DNA of 64,000 nt from Dillenia suffruticosa (GCA_033439265.1 JAVTVX010000010.1:21441056-21505055), one strand, 5' to 3'. Counted from the stretch's first letter, positions 35,638-48,816 are shown. Notes: generated from the letters alone by a model not told the origin. Numbers and translations: made by a program.

Positions 35638-38600
35638 TCATAACTCATCTTTAAGGTCATTGGTACCGCTGCTATCTTGGTTGTCTTTCCCATCTGAGCC
35701 TTCAGATACTGGGGTTGAAATAGGTTTCTGAAGCTTGAAAGGGATTGCAGCATGTTTTTTGAGGAACTTGTAAAATGCCTTCACGGTGCGATCGGTCTCC
35801 ACAGTGAGCTGCCAAAGTTCCAAAACCAACATCTCTTTCATTAGATAGGGTACAGGTTGTGACTGAGAAGACCGACACGGCAAAACAAAATGGGAGAAAA
35901 GGACCAAATGTTTTGAATGTCACTTACAGGATCAAAGCTCTTGTTTCCCGCTGGGTAGAAAAGAAGTGTGGGAAAACCATCAGCCTGAAGAAGCAATACA
36001 AAAGGCCTTTTAGTCACCTTTACTAGTTCATCGAAACATCAGCACACAACTATCAACTTTCTTTTTGTTGAATATTAAATAGATGCTACTGAGATTACTT
36101 CTGTTGTTTGCATGACATTAGTGGATCCACAACAGGTTTGGTTCAAGAACTATATTCAAAATGTAATTGGGAAATTACCTTCGCCCTTGGGTGCTCATTT
36201 GTAGTTCCATCCATTTTGGCTATAACAAGAGACTCGATGCCTCGCAAATGTTTGGCGAGCTTGTTGTAGATTGGCTCCAGGGCCTGACAATGCCCACACC
36301 ATGGTGCATATATCTATATATAAAACACAGGTAAAGAGAAAGAATCATTAAATTGGGCACGAGGTCAAGAGAGGCAATTGCCATGTTGATTCCGTCAGTT
36401 GGAAATAATACCTCAAGAAGAACATCCTTGGACTCATTCAAAACAATCTCATCAAAGTTATCACCAACCACGATTTTCACATCACCATCATTCTGTCATA
36501 ATTAAACACGGGTAACCTCTTAGTAGAAAGAACCAATGATATAATCAGCTTTTGAGATTCTTAGCAATATAACTCACACTCTCAGGAATGGGATCCGACT
36601 TAAAGAAAGGTTTAAGCTTGTCTTCAAGGAAATCTTCACCAAAAGCCTGCAAGATGACCAAAGGAAAAAAATACTCAAAAGTTAAAGACATCCAATACAC
36701 AAGCCTTGTTCACGGAACATAAGGACCATTCCAAACCAGCATTTGAAGATACAACGTGGAAATTAAAGAAAGAGTAACTGCAATTTAAACCTTTATCTTA
36801 TCAAATGTCACCTCCCCATCAAGGACAAACTTCTTAGCATCATCATTTCCTGTGTATGCAAGAAGCTGTAGAAATGCAAAATCATATGATGGTGTTAAAG
36901 TTCAAACCTTGAAACCATGAAATCAGGCATTGGAAAAGGCAAAGAAATTACTTTGGGAGCATCTCCTGTAACACCAAAATAGTCTGAAACTGGTCTCCCA
37001 ACATCTTCATTATCCATTTCAATAAACACAGACATAAGCTGCAATTAAATTAAAAAAAGGTAAATGATAGACTCAAGTTCCTAAAATGCATCATCGGAAG
37101 CACAAAATTCTAAATCTATGTGTCATAATCAGGAAGAAATCTGTGTTCATATTATATGAACCAAGAAACAACGATCGCACAGCATCCCCTGAACACCAGA
37201 TATTTGCTATAGCAAGAGTCTTAACCTACCTTTCCTTTGAAAAGCTTTGCTGCTTCTTGAAATACTGGCATAACTTTCTCTGTATCGTTTGAAGTAGCAA
37301 ACAGCAGCAGCTAAGATGGACAAATTAGAGATATGTCAATACAATTACCTGCTCTGTGAAACCATCAAATCATCCAGAAATATGACTTCAGGGTTAGAAA
37401 TAAAGATAACCTTTGAAAGGTTTACATAAAAAAATAATAATAATAACTAAAGCAACAAAAAAAGCCACCTCACCTGTCTTTTAATTGGACTTTCAAAAAT
37501 TAGTGGGGCACTTTCTCTAGTGAAAATTGTCACTAACGGAAACTTATTGGCAAATACAAACTCCACAATGACAGACTTTTGGAACCGACCATCTGAAAAT
37601 GAAAATTTAGAATGTAAAATGGTTTTACTCAACTATTAAAAACTTGATACCAGCTGTAAAATATGAAGAAACCAACCAAAATGGCTCAATTTCTCAGCTT
37701 CCTTTTTCAGCATCACTAGTGCAGGCCGTTTGGCACTAGGGTCAATGTGGAAAACCTTTGCTACATCTGGTCTATCTGTCTGGTAAAAGTTGACATCATC
37801 CTCAAGTCTTGAAGCAGCGGCTAGCTCTTCACTCTCAGGACCCTGAAGTTAAAGTCATCATCCATTAAGAATTTAAAAGCTAAAAATAGCTCAGTTGGTA
37901 AACTTACGACCACTATCTTAGAAATAAGACTCGTAAAAGAAGTTATAAACAACAGCTGTCTGCCCATTCTTGGATAGACATAGAATGCCACAAAAACAAG
38001 AGTTCACACTTGATTGTGCCTCTCCAGAAACTATGTGAAAATATAGAACATTTTAAAATCAAAGCTGCCTATACAACAGGAAATAGAAATAATTAACTCT
38101 GTATTTTCTTTTTTTTTGGGGGGGGGGGGGGAGTAGATTAATATTGACAGAAACCATAAAGCCTCAACAACAACAACAAACTGAGCCCTATTCCCAAAAT
38201 TTGGGGAGAAACCATAAAGCCTAATGGGAAAAAAATGATTTATCTAGAGCAAACTCTTTGCACACAATTACATGAGATGAAAGATTGTATTAGCCACCTC
38301 CTACGGTAAATATTTGAATTAGATAATCAGTATGAACACACAAATAAAGAAGACTTTATGAACACACAAATAAAGAAGACTTTATGAACACACAAATAAA
38401 GAAGACTTTATTTTGATGCCCTATCTTCGGCCCAACATGAAACATGGAGAACTAATTGTTTCAACACCACTATTTTAGCGCATGGAATGCATGCTCTGTT
38501 GCCCTTGAGCCTTAATCTTTGCATGATACCCATAGCACCAGGAAAGGAAAAGATTGCAGTTGGCTGATTTTCAGCATCTTTGCAAATTCTATTACAATAG

Positions 38601-39954
38601 GAATTAAGTGAAGAATATGTATAATGGGTGGCAAAAGAAGTTTGTGCAACAAAGTAACACCCTCCTTGGCAATCATATAATAAACTATAGATGCAGAAGT
38701 CCATTTGGCAAAATCAAATCCAACATGCTCATAACCCATCTGGTTGCCAGAGGGAAAATTTTATCCAAAGATGATTTGTTTATGAAATTGCTGTTTTAAG
38801 CTTTAATATTGGAGAAAAACAATGAAGAGCCTAGTTTGACCATAATGATTGACAATGATGAAACATTTATTATTAGAAACTCAATTTCATATGTAGCTCA
38901 TTACTATAATATCAGGTTTAACAAGAATTCCTTCTTCTACTTCTTTGATCACTTAATCTTAACCGCATAATATAATTTAAAAAAAAAAATCACAAGGCCA
39001 AAAACCATAGAATGCAAACCACGATCCACAAGAAAGACAACTAAATCCACAAGTGCATCACATCAGAAGGAACAAGTCAACGCAATTTAGAAAATAGAAA
39101 AAGATACAACCACAATAAACTAATTGTCAGAAATTAGGCATATACCACCAAAGAGTCAAGAAACCCTAGCACAACTTTGTTTTCAGAAGTCAATATGCGT
39201 TCTGCATCGTCTACTGTGGTCACATTGGAGATACCAGGCCCTATCTTCTTCTTAATCCATGTCACTATAGCATCCCTACAACCAATTTTTTCGCCATGAT
39301 CAAATTTAAAGCATGATGGTTTCAACTAATAAATACAAATCAGATTCAGTAGTTTGAACACAAAAAACTACCAAAAACACATAAAATTCTAGACAGAGAA
39401 AGAGAGAGGAAGAGTAAATACTTGGTTCTTTGGCCAGAATAGGGTTTATGATCACCGTCAATGAAGAAAAAGACAGTAGGAAACCCTTGAACTTCATATT
39501 TCTCAGCCAAGTCATTCTCTTTCGTCGCATCGACTTTAGCGAGTGCTACTCCCTCCGCCTTCAACTCCGTCGCAGCGGCCGCGTACTCCGGCGTCAAAGC
39601 TTGACAATGCCCGCACCACGGGGCGTAAAATTCAACCATGACATACCTATTTTTCTCCACAAAATCACTGAAGTTGTCCTCCTTCAAAACGACAACGTCT
39701 TTATCGTCGATCTCGGGCGTCGAAAAACCTCCGTGATCATCCTCATCATAGTTTTCGCTCTCGCCGTCGAATTCGTCTAGATCTGGGAGGTGGTCGGCGT
39801 GCTTGCCCAGAGAGGAGTCAACATCGTCGTCGAGGAAGCCAAGATCTTCTTCGTCGTCGTCTTCGTGTTTGGATTTGGCGAGGGTTGGGGAACAGACAAG
39901 AAAGAGGAGGAGAAAGGAGAATGTGAGTAATAGAAGAAGAGACCGAGTATTCAT
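35638..39954 (-). CDS. PDIL1-4: protein disulfide isomerase, PDIL1-4 type (ER lumen)
   Basis: Catalyses disulfide formation and rearrangement in the ER. Twelve exons join in frame to 567 aa: 39954-39422, 39275-39146, 37842-37677, 37592-37474, 37310-37230, 37038-36952, 36865-36791, 36646-36578, 36492-36412, 36313-36179, 35984-35928, 35808-35638. Order: signal peptide ([20 protein letters not shown]), an acidic N-terminal region ([15 protein letters not shown]) that marks the PDIL1-3/1-4 subgroup, thioredoxin domain a with [16 protein letters not shown], domains b and b', domain a' with [16 protein letters not shown], and the C-terminal KDEL retention signal. Both active sites keep CGHC. It matches Arabidopsis At5g60640. 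Intron 2 (1.3 kb) has taken up a retroposed tail and a minisatellite. No lesions seen. Confidence 0.95.
38149..38222 (-). mobile_element. 42-bp retroposed 3' tail with 16-bp target duplication
   Basis: agaaaccataaagcct stands at 38149-38164 and 38207-38222. The 42 bases between (38165-38206), read on the minus strand, run ccccaaattttggga, atagggctcagtttg, then (TTG)n. This is the same sequence family as the insert at 7284-7336. It lies in PDIL intron 2, so it does no harm to the coding frame. Confidence 0.75.
38332..38409. repeat. 26-bp minisatellite, three copies
   Basis: Three consecutive identical units beginning atgaacacacaaataaagaa at 38332, 38358 and 38384, inside PDIL intron 2. A poly-G run lies nearby at about 38118-38131. 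Confidence 0.9.
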
Positions 39955-41431
39955 TTTTCTAAAGCCGGTGTGATGCGGTTCAACACATCAGCGTCAAGAA
40001 GGCGGGCCGGGAGGGGGGGGGGTTATCTGCGGCCGAGGGAAGATGATTTTGGGAGTTATTTATAGGGCGATTTATAATTTTAAGTTAAAAAAATAAAGGT
40101 TTTTTTTTTCTTCGATCGATCGATCAAAGATCTTATTCGAGAATTATTAAATCTAATTTTAAAAAAAATTTATAATATAATATTTTTTATTTTTAAATTT
40201 TGAAATTAAAGAATCATTGATTATCCATTAATAAATAACAAATAATGTTTAACAATTAAAATGTAATTTTAAGAGTTTTATCACCGATTATAAAAATGTC
40301 TTCGAGTATTGTTATTTAAATTTATTTATCGGTACTCAATTTTCTTTTAGCAGTATTTCTATATATTTTTTTTAAATGGTGCTAAAACTTGAATAAGGTT
40401 TTTTTCAAAAAAAAAAAAAAAAAAAAAAAAAATTGGGGGCGGAGATTTTGCCTCCCTGTTGGCACCGGCGACCACCCTAGAAACTCGACTTCATGAAATT
40501 GTCCCAGAAAAATAATAAAACTCATAGACCCTTGATGGGTATACACAGAGAGACGGCAATCCTTGATTAGGTTGTATTCTCTTAGAAGAAATCGAATAAA
40601 AAAAAGATATAAATAAAAAATGAAAATCAGGGCAGGAGCATTACCCCAAGAAAGCAACACTAACCTGTAAGCTTGTTTAAACAGTAACACCTATCTGAAA
40701 GGGAGTTGATAAAATGTGGGGTTGAGCTATTTTGTGGTCTTTGTTCGTAATTAGCCCGATCTGAATATTTTTGAGGCATCTATTAAATTCTGTACTGGAT
40801 TGGCTGGGGATGTGATGCATCAATCAATACACTTTTGGTTTTGGTGGCACATTCAATTCCAACCATCATGAAAAATGGAAATTTATTTTTAGACGCATGC
40901 GTTCATTATTAGCAACACTTGCTAAACTACAAATTATTTGATTAATAAAGAAGATTTGATTTATTTGATTCCAACAAACTTCCTTTAGTTGAAATAATTT
41001 TGTGGTGGATTCCCAATATCTTAATGATTTGGTGGCTAAATATTAATATCTCTTAAAAAAAAAGATTTTAAATTTGAGTTTCATAAATATCGAAATAAAT
41101 TTTATTTTTTAAAATTTAAATTCAAATAAAATCAAATTTAACAAAATTCAATATAGATACGGATATAAATTGTTTGTATTAAAAAAATTCAATATAATGG
41201 GCCAACAAATGGGCGTAACATCTCAGTCTGGTCCAGCTATATTACTGGGCTTGAAAGGGGACCCCAGCGCCCATTCTTGTAGGCATTTATTACCGTCCTC
41301 CGACCATCACGCTTTTACCGAAAACAGGCTCGCCGGATCGACCACTTGTCCTCCAAGAACTTGTAGGCTCAATCAAACCTTGTTTTATTTGTTTCATTCT
41401 TTGGAAAATCAATAGAGAAAACGATGTAACT
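39955..41431. other. shared upstream region between PDIL1-4 and the 82-aa gene
   Basis: Head-to-head spacer of about 1.5 kb between two divergent genes. It has a run of about 28 A near 40404-40431, a TGGGCC motif at about 41199 and AT-rich sequence. No gene seen. The 102-codon minus frame across the poly(A) is not credible. Confidence 0.5.
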
Positions 41432-43256
41432 ATGCTTAGCATCCTTGCCCAGGTTCGCACATTTTTTATTTTATACAACATTTTTGGGTCCTAAATTTCT
41501 AGGGTTCGTTAATATTAATTTTTCAATTTTTTCCCAATTTGATCTGCAAATATCTATGCTGTTCCATTCAAACTCATTTTTCATTATGCCCAATTTTGCA
41601 TTTTCCCGTTCTATTTTTTTTTTCTTTGCAGGAACGTCTTCTTGGAGCTGCTCTGGGAAGTGTATTCGCCGGAGCCGTAGTTTACGAGCAACGCAGAGTC
41701 ACCTATGACTTCATTTTGGTCAATTCTTCATCTCAATCTCAGGTTCCTTTCCAAAACCCTACTTTCTATCATATCTTGAAACCCAAGGTTTACGTAAGTC
41801 GAATGATTTTGTGGATCTCGAACTCTGTCAGCGTTATTTGTCCATTTTTTTCCTATAAAAGTTCCGAGGCTTTTGTTTTCCAGTGTTATGTACAATAAAA
41901 ATAGCCGGTGGGTTGTTAAAAGGTATGCATAGCATGTCTAATGTATCAATATGAACGCGGAGTTCCTAATTCGTTTTGGCTATTTTGGGGTTATGGTTAA
42001 TTGAATCAAGATTCTACTACTGGTTTTTAAGATAAAATTGGGTTTAGGGTTTTACAAATATTTGGTTTGGGACTTTAACAACTATGTTTTGCTGAATGTT
42101 CTATTGGGTTTGAGTGATACTATAGCAATCTGTTCAGATGTTCTTTGAGGATTTCTTCCATGCGTGCCAACCATAGAATGAAAGCTACTTTCACTGCACT
42201 CACTTTACCTCCATTACAAGAGATTTCACAGTGAGCCTGAGACTGCTATTCTAGAACTATCCCTCTCAACAATATCTAGTGCTACTTATTTCTGTGCATT
42301 GGATGTATGATGTGTCTTTCTACATAGAAGATGGAAAGTGTGGCCATACTTGGGGAAGTGTATTGTTTTGCTCCAAGAATGTTTCTAGAGGTTAGCTTAG
42401 CTCCACTCCACCAGAATAGTCTTCATCCTAAATGTGTTTGAAACTTCATCTATTAGGAATCACCTCTTCAAACTTACATTCTCCAGTTTTGCTTTCTAGA
42501 GTGGAAAGCATAGTAAATGCTTTTTTGCCAATTCTACACCTAGAGGGTGCTTCGTCTCCCACAGAATGAAGTTATGCTTGCCTGGCCTTGCAGAGAGAGT
42601 GTAGATGTTATGGTTCCAGACGATTTAATGCGTTCATTTCACCAATCATCTTGAGGCTAGCATTTATGGTCCTTACAGATACCAATACCTAGGACAGATT
42701 TTTTTATTAAATGAAGTTCTGGAAAATTGGGGGCAGCTAGCTGCTAGAATCACAGTAATCCCCCGTGCTCGATTTAGGGTGTGTGAAAATGACTGGACGC
42801 AGATCTACTCACGTTAATTGTAGATATTGATTTCTTAAAAGATTTCATGCTCTTGGATTTTTTGGAAAAGCGAAGTTATTGTCTTTGTGTTACTAGGGAG
42901 AACATAAGCATCCTCTCTACATGTGTTTGGTTGTCACTTTTCCCACAATATTGAGAAAGGAAAAAACCCTACTTGGAAGTGTACATGATGGAAACTAATT
43001 ACTTCCTTAAGTTCATGCTTTCAGGGTTGAGTTCGTACGTTGCTTCTCATCTACATAATAAAAAAAATATATATTTAAATCCTGATTTCCATTTTAGGGT
43101 GTAAGATTCTGATTGCCTGAAGTTTGAACTATTCTCCAGGTAGGTGAGCCCTTATTTGGGAAGAAATCTCGACAGCAATTGGCACACTATTGGAATAAAG
43201 CAGTAGACCAGACATTGGGGCCCGTAATTGCATTTCTCAGCTCACGTGGGTGGTAG
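41432..43256 (+). CDS. conserved plant small protein, 82 aa, three exons
   Basis: Exon 1 (41432-41452) is only seven codons, MLSILAQ. Exon 2 (41632-41742) encodes ERLLGAALGSVFAGAVVYEQ and a short hydrophilic stretch. Exon 3 (43140-43256) encodes EPLFGKKSRQQLAHYWNKAV and ends FLSSRGW before TAG. All three join in frame with GT-AG introns. I recall a plant family of unknown function with the same pattern: ERLLGAALGS, then WNKAVDQTFGPVI and a terminal SSRGW. The Gly/Ala-rich segment in exon 2 could be a short membrane helix. No function is known to me. Intron 2 is 1.4 kb and shows no gene. It is easily missed because no exon exceeds 120 bases. Confidence 0.75.
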
Positions 43257-44536
43257 AATCTTGGACTCAGTACCGATGTATTGACATGTTCCATTTTTAC
43301 TTTATGCCTGATGGCTTTCACACTTTTGGTAAATTCTCCTGTTGTATCTTTTTGCATTCTCTGAAAATATAAGAGCATGCTCCTAAGGGAAGGGGCCATG
43401 TTATGAGGACTTCCATAATGATATTGTCTGTTGATGTTCATCTTTGTTGAAGTGATTGTCATGTTATTTTAATGTTATTTTACCAAATGATTTAACATAA
43501 TAACAGTTAAGTGTTTGCAATTCAATAATATGGTCCCAGTTTCTTCTCAAGTCATGAATTCCTCTTTACAGCATGGTTGATTTAAGTTCTCTTTTTACTG
43601 TCATTTTACTCTAAGCAGGGATGAATGTTGATCCTGTTCTTAATTTTGAACATGTCATACCTAAGTAAACTTCATTACGAGTCAATGTTGTTTTGATTTG
43701 TTATTTAGCCGTGTCATGAGTCGTCTTTATGTGGTGCTGCTCTTGCTTTCATGGCCTGGTGGGCGATGTTCAAATCCTTCCACCTTCTGTGGACTGCAAG
43801 GAAAGTGGAAACTTCTGCACTTTCATTTTTGGTCAGAATTCAGCAGTTTATATTTCATCCTTAACTGCTGTGTACTAGACACACCTTTTCTTAACTCACC
43901 ATCATGTTCATGTTTATTTTTTCATCAGTTTGTTGTTTAAGCTTAACTTAGGTGCAAACGTACACCTATTATCTTTATTGTGATAGAGTTATAGTTAAAA
44001 TCTTTGATTTTATGCAAATATGTGTGATTTTTTTTTCTTATCAGCTGCTTTGATTTTTGCAACAAATGAAATGGGATATGGATTTTATTAACCATGGCTG
44101 TAATGGTGCTTAGGCTTTGTTTGCTGGGATAAACCTTGAGTAATTTGTGGAGGACCATATACCTAACGAACAATCATAATCCTAGAACTTTATTGACTTG
44201 TGAGTGTTGATCTTTATTAAAGTTGTTTTGACTTTCCTAGTTTACTTCTGTTGCCTTGCTTTCTGGATAATCTTCCCTGCATTTTCATCTTTGTCCCTGA
44301 TCAATAGTTGTGTTATCTAGTGCTACAGGCTGGAAAGTTTTTATTAATCATTGAGCCCTTAAACCAGTACCTGTATTGGCAAAAACATAATCACGACAAT
44401 CACTAGTACTAATAATAACAATAGTTAACATCTCATGGTCCAAACACCAACACAGACAACGAAAATGGAAAGAGAAGGAAGAGACTAGGAAGAGACTAGC
44501 CTAAGTATCTCAATTCCGTGCCACTCAACAAGCAGA
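43257..44536. other. convergent intergenic region, no gene seen
   Basis: Holds the 3' ends of the 82-aa gene (+) and of the small membrane protein gene (-). Short frames here have no recognisable similarity. Confidence 0.5.
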
Positions 44537-44950
44537 TCAAATATCAGGCTGAATGGTCTTGGCTCGACTTGTGTTCTTTCGGCGAGTCATTACTGCATGG
44601 TAGACACTCATTGCCAAAAGCACTACAAAGACGAAGCCAAACATAAATCCTGCAACGCCACCCGGTCCTATTCCCCTGTCCCCACCAGATTGTTGAGAGG
44701 TTGTTAAGTCTCTGCTTGCATGTGCCGGAGTTGATTGCACTTGAGCCGCTAGAGGCAATGGCGGGCAAGTGGGGCACGAGTCTTTGCTCACGGATGGTTG
44801 CGCATTTGGATGGAAGAATTCAACTGCAGAGGGCGAGAATGCAACGGGATTCTCAAAAGCAAGGCCATGAGGGGATCGATCTTGAGCTCTGGCAATCGAG
44901 AGAAAGGAGAGGGAGGAAATGAAGAGCAATAGAGAAACAAGGGTAGGCAT
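44537..44950 (-). CDS. small secreted/membrane protein, 137 aa, unknown function
   Basis: A single exon. The N terminus MPTLVSLLLFISSLSFLSIA is a clear signal peptide with cleavage likely after ARA. A lumenal or apoplastic part of about 75 residues contains the pair in SCPTCPPLP. A Gly-rich membrane span (GIGPGGVAGFMFGFVFVVLL) follows, then a basic tail with TRRKNTSRAK. The architecture (signal, short ectodomain, single span) fits many uncharacterised plant surface proteins. I do not recognise the family with confidence. A GA-rich leader lies about 200 bases upstream. Confidence 0.7.
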   Translation of the reverse strand: MPTLVSLLLFISSLSFLSIARAQDRSPHGLAFENPVAFSPSAVEFFHPNAQPSVSKDSCPTCPPLPLAAQVQSTPAHASRDLTTSQQSGGDRGIGPGGVAGFMFGFVFVVLLAMSVYHAVMTRRKNTSRAKTIQPDI

Positions 44951-45154
44951 TTTTAATTGAGTAGCTATGACTAGGAGAGTTTTGAAGCTGGCAGAAATGG
45001 CTGGATCTTTTGAAGTGATTGAGTTACTTTGAAACCTGCTTTGGATTGGCTTTTATAGATGTCTTGGAAATGGTTGTTGCTTGGACTTTGACACTGTTGA
45101 GAGAGAAGGGGGAGGGGGAGGACAAAATGATGGGGAATGTGTTATCTCTCTTAT

Positions 45155-45155
<1 letters not shown>

Positions 45156-45211
<56 letters not shown>
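45156..45211. repeat. perfect (CT)n microsatellite, 28 units
   Basis: 56 bases of uninterrupted CT upstream of the gene ending at 44950, so GA/CT in its promoter or leader. Likely polymorphic. Confidence 0.95.
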
Positions 45212-45212
<1 letters not shown>

Positions 45213-45410
45213 AATTGGTTTTCTATAATGAATGCATTTGCAAGCACGTACAAGAAATATGTACGTATACGCCCACACATGCAATGGAACATTAATCCTA
45301 TATTGCTTAGGCAACAAATGCAATAGAGAAGGCATTGAAGAATAATTAAGGGGGATAACTTGGCTTCTAGGAGCAGCAAAGTTATGGTATGATAAAAAAT
45401 GAATATGATT

Positions 45411-45436
45411 GATGATGATGATGATGATGATGATGA
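45411..45436. repeat. (GAT)n microsatellite
   Basis: About nine tandem GAT units between two (CT)n arrays. Confidence 0.9.
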
Positions 45437-45616
45437 AAGGGAATCATGGTATTTCGGTCGGCCCCAATTTAATACGACACAGAGGCACATTATGGCAGAC
45501 GACCAAGCTCGCGTGCTAGTGCTATTCCTGAAATCAATGTCCCTTTAATATTAGCAGCTTTGCGCATTCTTTGCATTTCTGCACACAGCTGCATTGCATT
45601 TTCCGTGGTAGAAAGT

Positions 45617-45619
<3 letters not shown>

Positions 45620-45670
<51 letters not shown>
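45620..45670. repeat. perfect (CT)n microsatellite
   Basis: About 25 uninterrupted CT units, followed by interrupted CT. No gene start is evident beside it, unlike the other long CT arrays here. Confidence 0.95.
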
Positions 45671-45672
<2 letters not shown>

Positions 45673-46019
45673 CCTCTCTTTCTCTCTGTTATTTTTGTTT
45701 ATGTATGTTCGAATGTCGAATGTGGTCTCCTTATCACATGCACAGGATTCATATAGGTTGGCAACTTAGGGACTTCACATGTTTTAGCAAGGCCATCAAC
45801 CCAAGTCACAAGCTCTGTGCCTTTCAAACGAATTCTAGTTAGGAAAGCGTTATTTATCATCTGCTCGAACCTCTAATATGTTTTCCTTTTCTTTTTTAAC
45901 ACGCAAGATGAAGATAATAGAATGATAGGCTGTTGTAGAATATAATTAAATAATTATCCACCTTGTAAATACTAAAACCCATCGAATCCCTTTTTATAAC
46001 GCGATTGGGGGTGTGTGTG

Positions 46020-46520
46020 TTTTTTACCTATCATTGATATTCAAAATCATATTTCAACTAATCTAATTAAAACGTATGTGGGAGCCCTATTTAAGGACAG
46101 TTTTCTCAACATAATTTGTCTATTACTAAGTTTTGAATTAAAATTTTGATTTAAAGATCCAACACCTCATTTTATTATTTAGTCATTTCGTGCCACCGGG
46201 TCGGGTATCGACTTCGGTTTCATGTATCCCAAAATCATTGTCCCGAGAGAAAGGCCCAAATTTTGTGCCCAGCAAAAGCACCGTGGGCAAGGCAAACTCC
46301 TTATAGGCCAGTCTCTAGAAGCCCATTACAGCTTCTTCGCTATTTATCTTTTTTTTTTTTATTTTTACCATTAATATTCAGATTTTATTCGATTAATCTG
46401 ATTTAAATACTGTGAAACTTATTTTTTAGATTGACTTTCCAAAATTCTTTTTTATTATTTTTAGGGTTTGAGTTCGAGACCTCTGTTTAAAGGATAAAGT
46501 GTCTGACAACTCAATTCAAA
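46020..46520 (+). repeat. two adjacent copies of the dispersed repeat family
   Basis: Copies at about 46020-46190 and 46360-46520. The second shows the family best: attcagattttattcgatta, atctgatttaaatact, a variable AT-rich middle, then ggtttgagttcgagacctct and taaaggataaagtg. The ggtttgagttcgagacc part resembles a Pol III B box, so a SINE origin is possible. Other copies are listed at 9.4, 10.9, 17.8, 18.2, 22.1, 22.8, 23.0, 34.1, 48.2, 59.4 and 60.1 kb. Confidence 0.65.
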
Positions 46521-47210
46521 AGAATCAGGTGTTTTTTCATTGTTTAGGAGGCGAGACAAGCAGAATTTTTCTTTGTTAAACTGATTTCTCATTAATAAAT
46601 TGTTTAATCACAAGAGAACAAGTGATCAGCGAGTCAAAATGGAAAGAGTAAAATTGTTTAATCACATGGGAATTCTTCCCATGCGGGTATCACAAACAAG
46701 AACATGATTATTTTTACCATGAACAATGAAACGAAGGAAAAATGAAAAACAAATATAATAAATTAAATTGAAAAAAAAAAGAGATTTGATCAATGATTGT
46801 ACAAAATTTTTATTTCCATAAGAAAAAAATAATTTAATATTTGACAGTAATTAGGTTGACTTAGCATTTTTCAAAAGTAGAAATTCTTAGAATTTCGATA
46901 GTTCCTATAAATTTGCAAAGCCAATATACTTTTCAAAAAAATAAATAATTTATTTTCAAATTACCATAGTTACTTTTATTAAGATAACAATCTCGATTAG
47001 ATTTTTGGTCATAGAGAAAGGTTCGTCATTTCTAAAGAGGGAGGATAAAATTTGCTTTTATCTTTTGCCATGTTTGGGCAATGAATCATTGGATAAGACT
47101 TAGAATTATGTATTTTATTCTATCCTATCCTTAATTTTAATCGAACCGTTCCAATTATTTACTAACATTTACCATTCTTATGAAACATATAAGAAAAGCA
47201 GATTTATGAG

Positions 47211-47247
<37 letters not shown>

Positions 47248-48816
47248 GTATATAATTTTAATTAGGGTCTTATTATTGTGAATTTTTCTATGGGGGTGGC
47301 TCTGCGTATCCAGAGATTAAATTAAAATAAATATCGCTATTCTGCACTTGGGAAGGTCTTCTAAATAAATAAATAAATAAGAGAAAGAGCTAGAAGTAGA
47401 GTCTAGCAATAAATATATAAATATTTTAACATACGACCAAACCCCATCGTCCCTCAAAATAATTAAGCCCTGCATCATCAAACAGCTAAAACCTCACCTA
47501 CTTAGCAATTTAAAAATGGCTAAAAATGTCACAAAGTAGAGACAAGATAAGGTGGGATTTGCTCATTAATCTTGAGCAATTATTCAAGGATACCATACCC
47601 ACCTTATACATTTTCCCCTTTTTTTCTCAAAAAGAAAAAGGAGAAAGAATCCCAAGCTCTAATTGACCTATACCTAACATGTGCCTCACTTCTTTGTCCT
47701 TTCTTTTCCTCTCCAAGGCAAAGATCTTGCGAGGATAAAGAATCAAAAGCATGATCCCACCACCACAAGAAAGAAAGCCCACCCAACGCCATGATCATGA
47801 CTAGGTGGCCCTTGATCTTTATAATTCAACCAGGGAATAATTATTTTTTTCCTAAATAGTGAATTCGTCGATGCATGTGCTTTTTTTTTTTCTTCCTTTT
47901 TTTTTTTTTTATATTGGGGCTAGTGGCTTTGGAATAAAGAATGCATTACGTCAAAATGAAGTGATAAGGATGAACCTCTTGGAATGCAAGACAAATTGAG
48001 ATCAGACGATTTCATTATTTCAAAGCAAAATATTTTTGTGGTTGAAAACATGGCTCGAAAAGGACTGACAATGAAGTCTATTGTCTTTCTGTATGGTGCT
48101 TATCACCAACTCCCCCTTCATTCTTGAGGTTAATTAATACAATTATTGATCTAATAAGGGTAACCTTTTAGTTGATTAAAGACAAAGTGATAATACCGAT
48201 AAATAATCAATCTAATGAGTAAAAATGTAAAATCTTTTAATTCAAATTTAAAATTTAAAAATAAAAAAAAAATTACGATGGGAGACTTAATTTTTAAATT
48301 GGATCTGATAATACTCGAAACGAATTAGTCAGAATATAATTCTGAATAGTGATTGATTATAAACAAAGAAAGGAAGACAAAGTGATAATGCTATGGGTGC
48401 AGCTCTAATCAATGTGAATTTGCGTAAAGTTAATTATGTAGAATTGAAAAAGGAAGATAAGGGGATCAAAAAGACTTTAAGACTTTAAAATCATGTGGAA
48501 ACATCAAGATGCACACCACATAAAGAAGGTTAAAAAGGGAAAGAGATCGAGATGCAAAGACCACATAAATACATAATCCACAACATGATACTAAGACAAG
48601 AAGAAGAATATGAAAAAGGGTACTCTTATCTACAATTTTGATGACAATGGCTCATTCATTTTCCTCCTTGTTGGTCCATTGCAGGGCAGAGCTTGATGCG
48701 TGAGCCAAGACCTTTGCACGATAGACACCACTTCGTTAATTATTTAATTGATTTTCTTCTTCTTGTTGTTGAAACACAATCATCTCATCTCCAACCAAAA
48801 AAGCAAAAGACACCAT
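46521..48816. other. intergenic, no gene seen
   Basis: AT-rich, with an (AT)n tract at 47213-47245 and a degraded minus-strand dispersed repeat at about 48190-48350. The 3' part (about 48600-48816) is likely the 3' UTR of the aquaporin gene. Confidence 0.5.
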
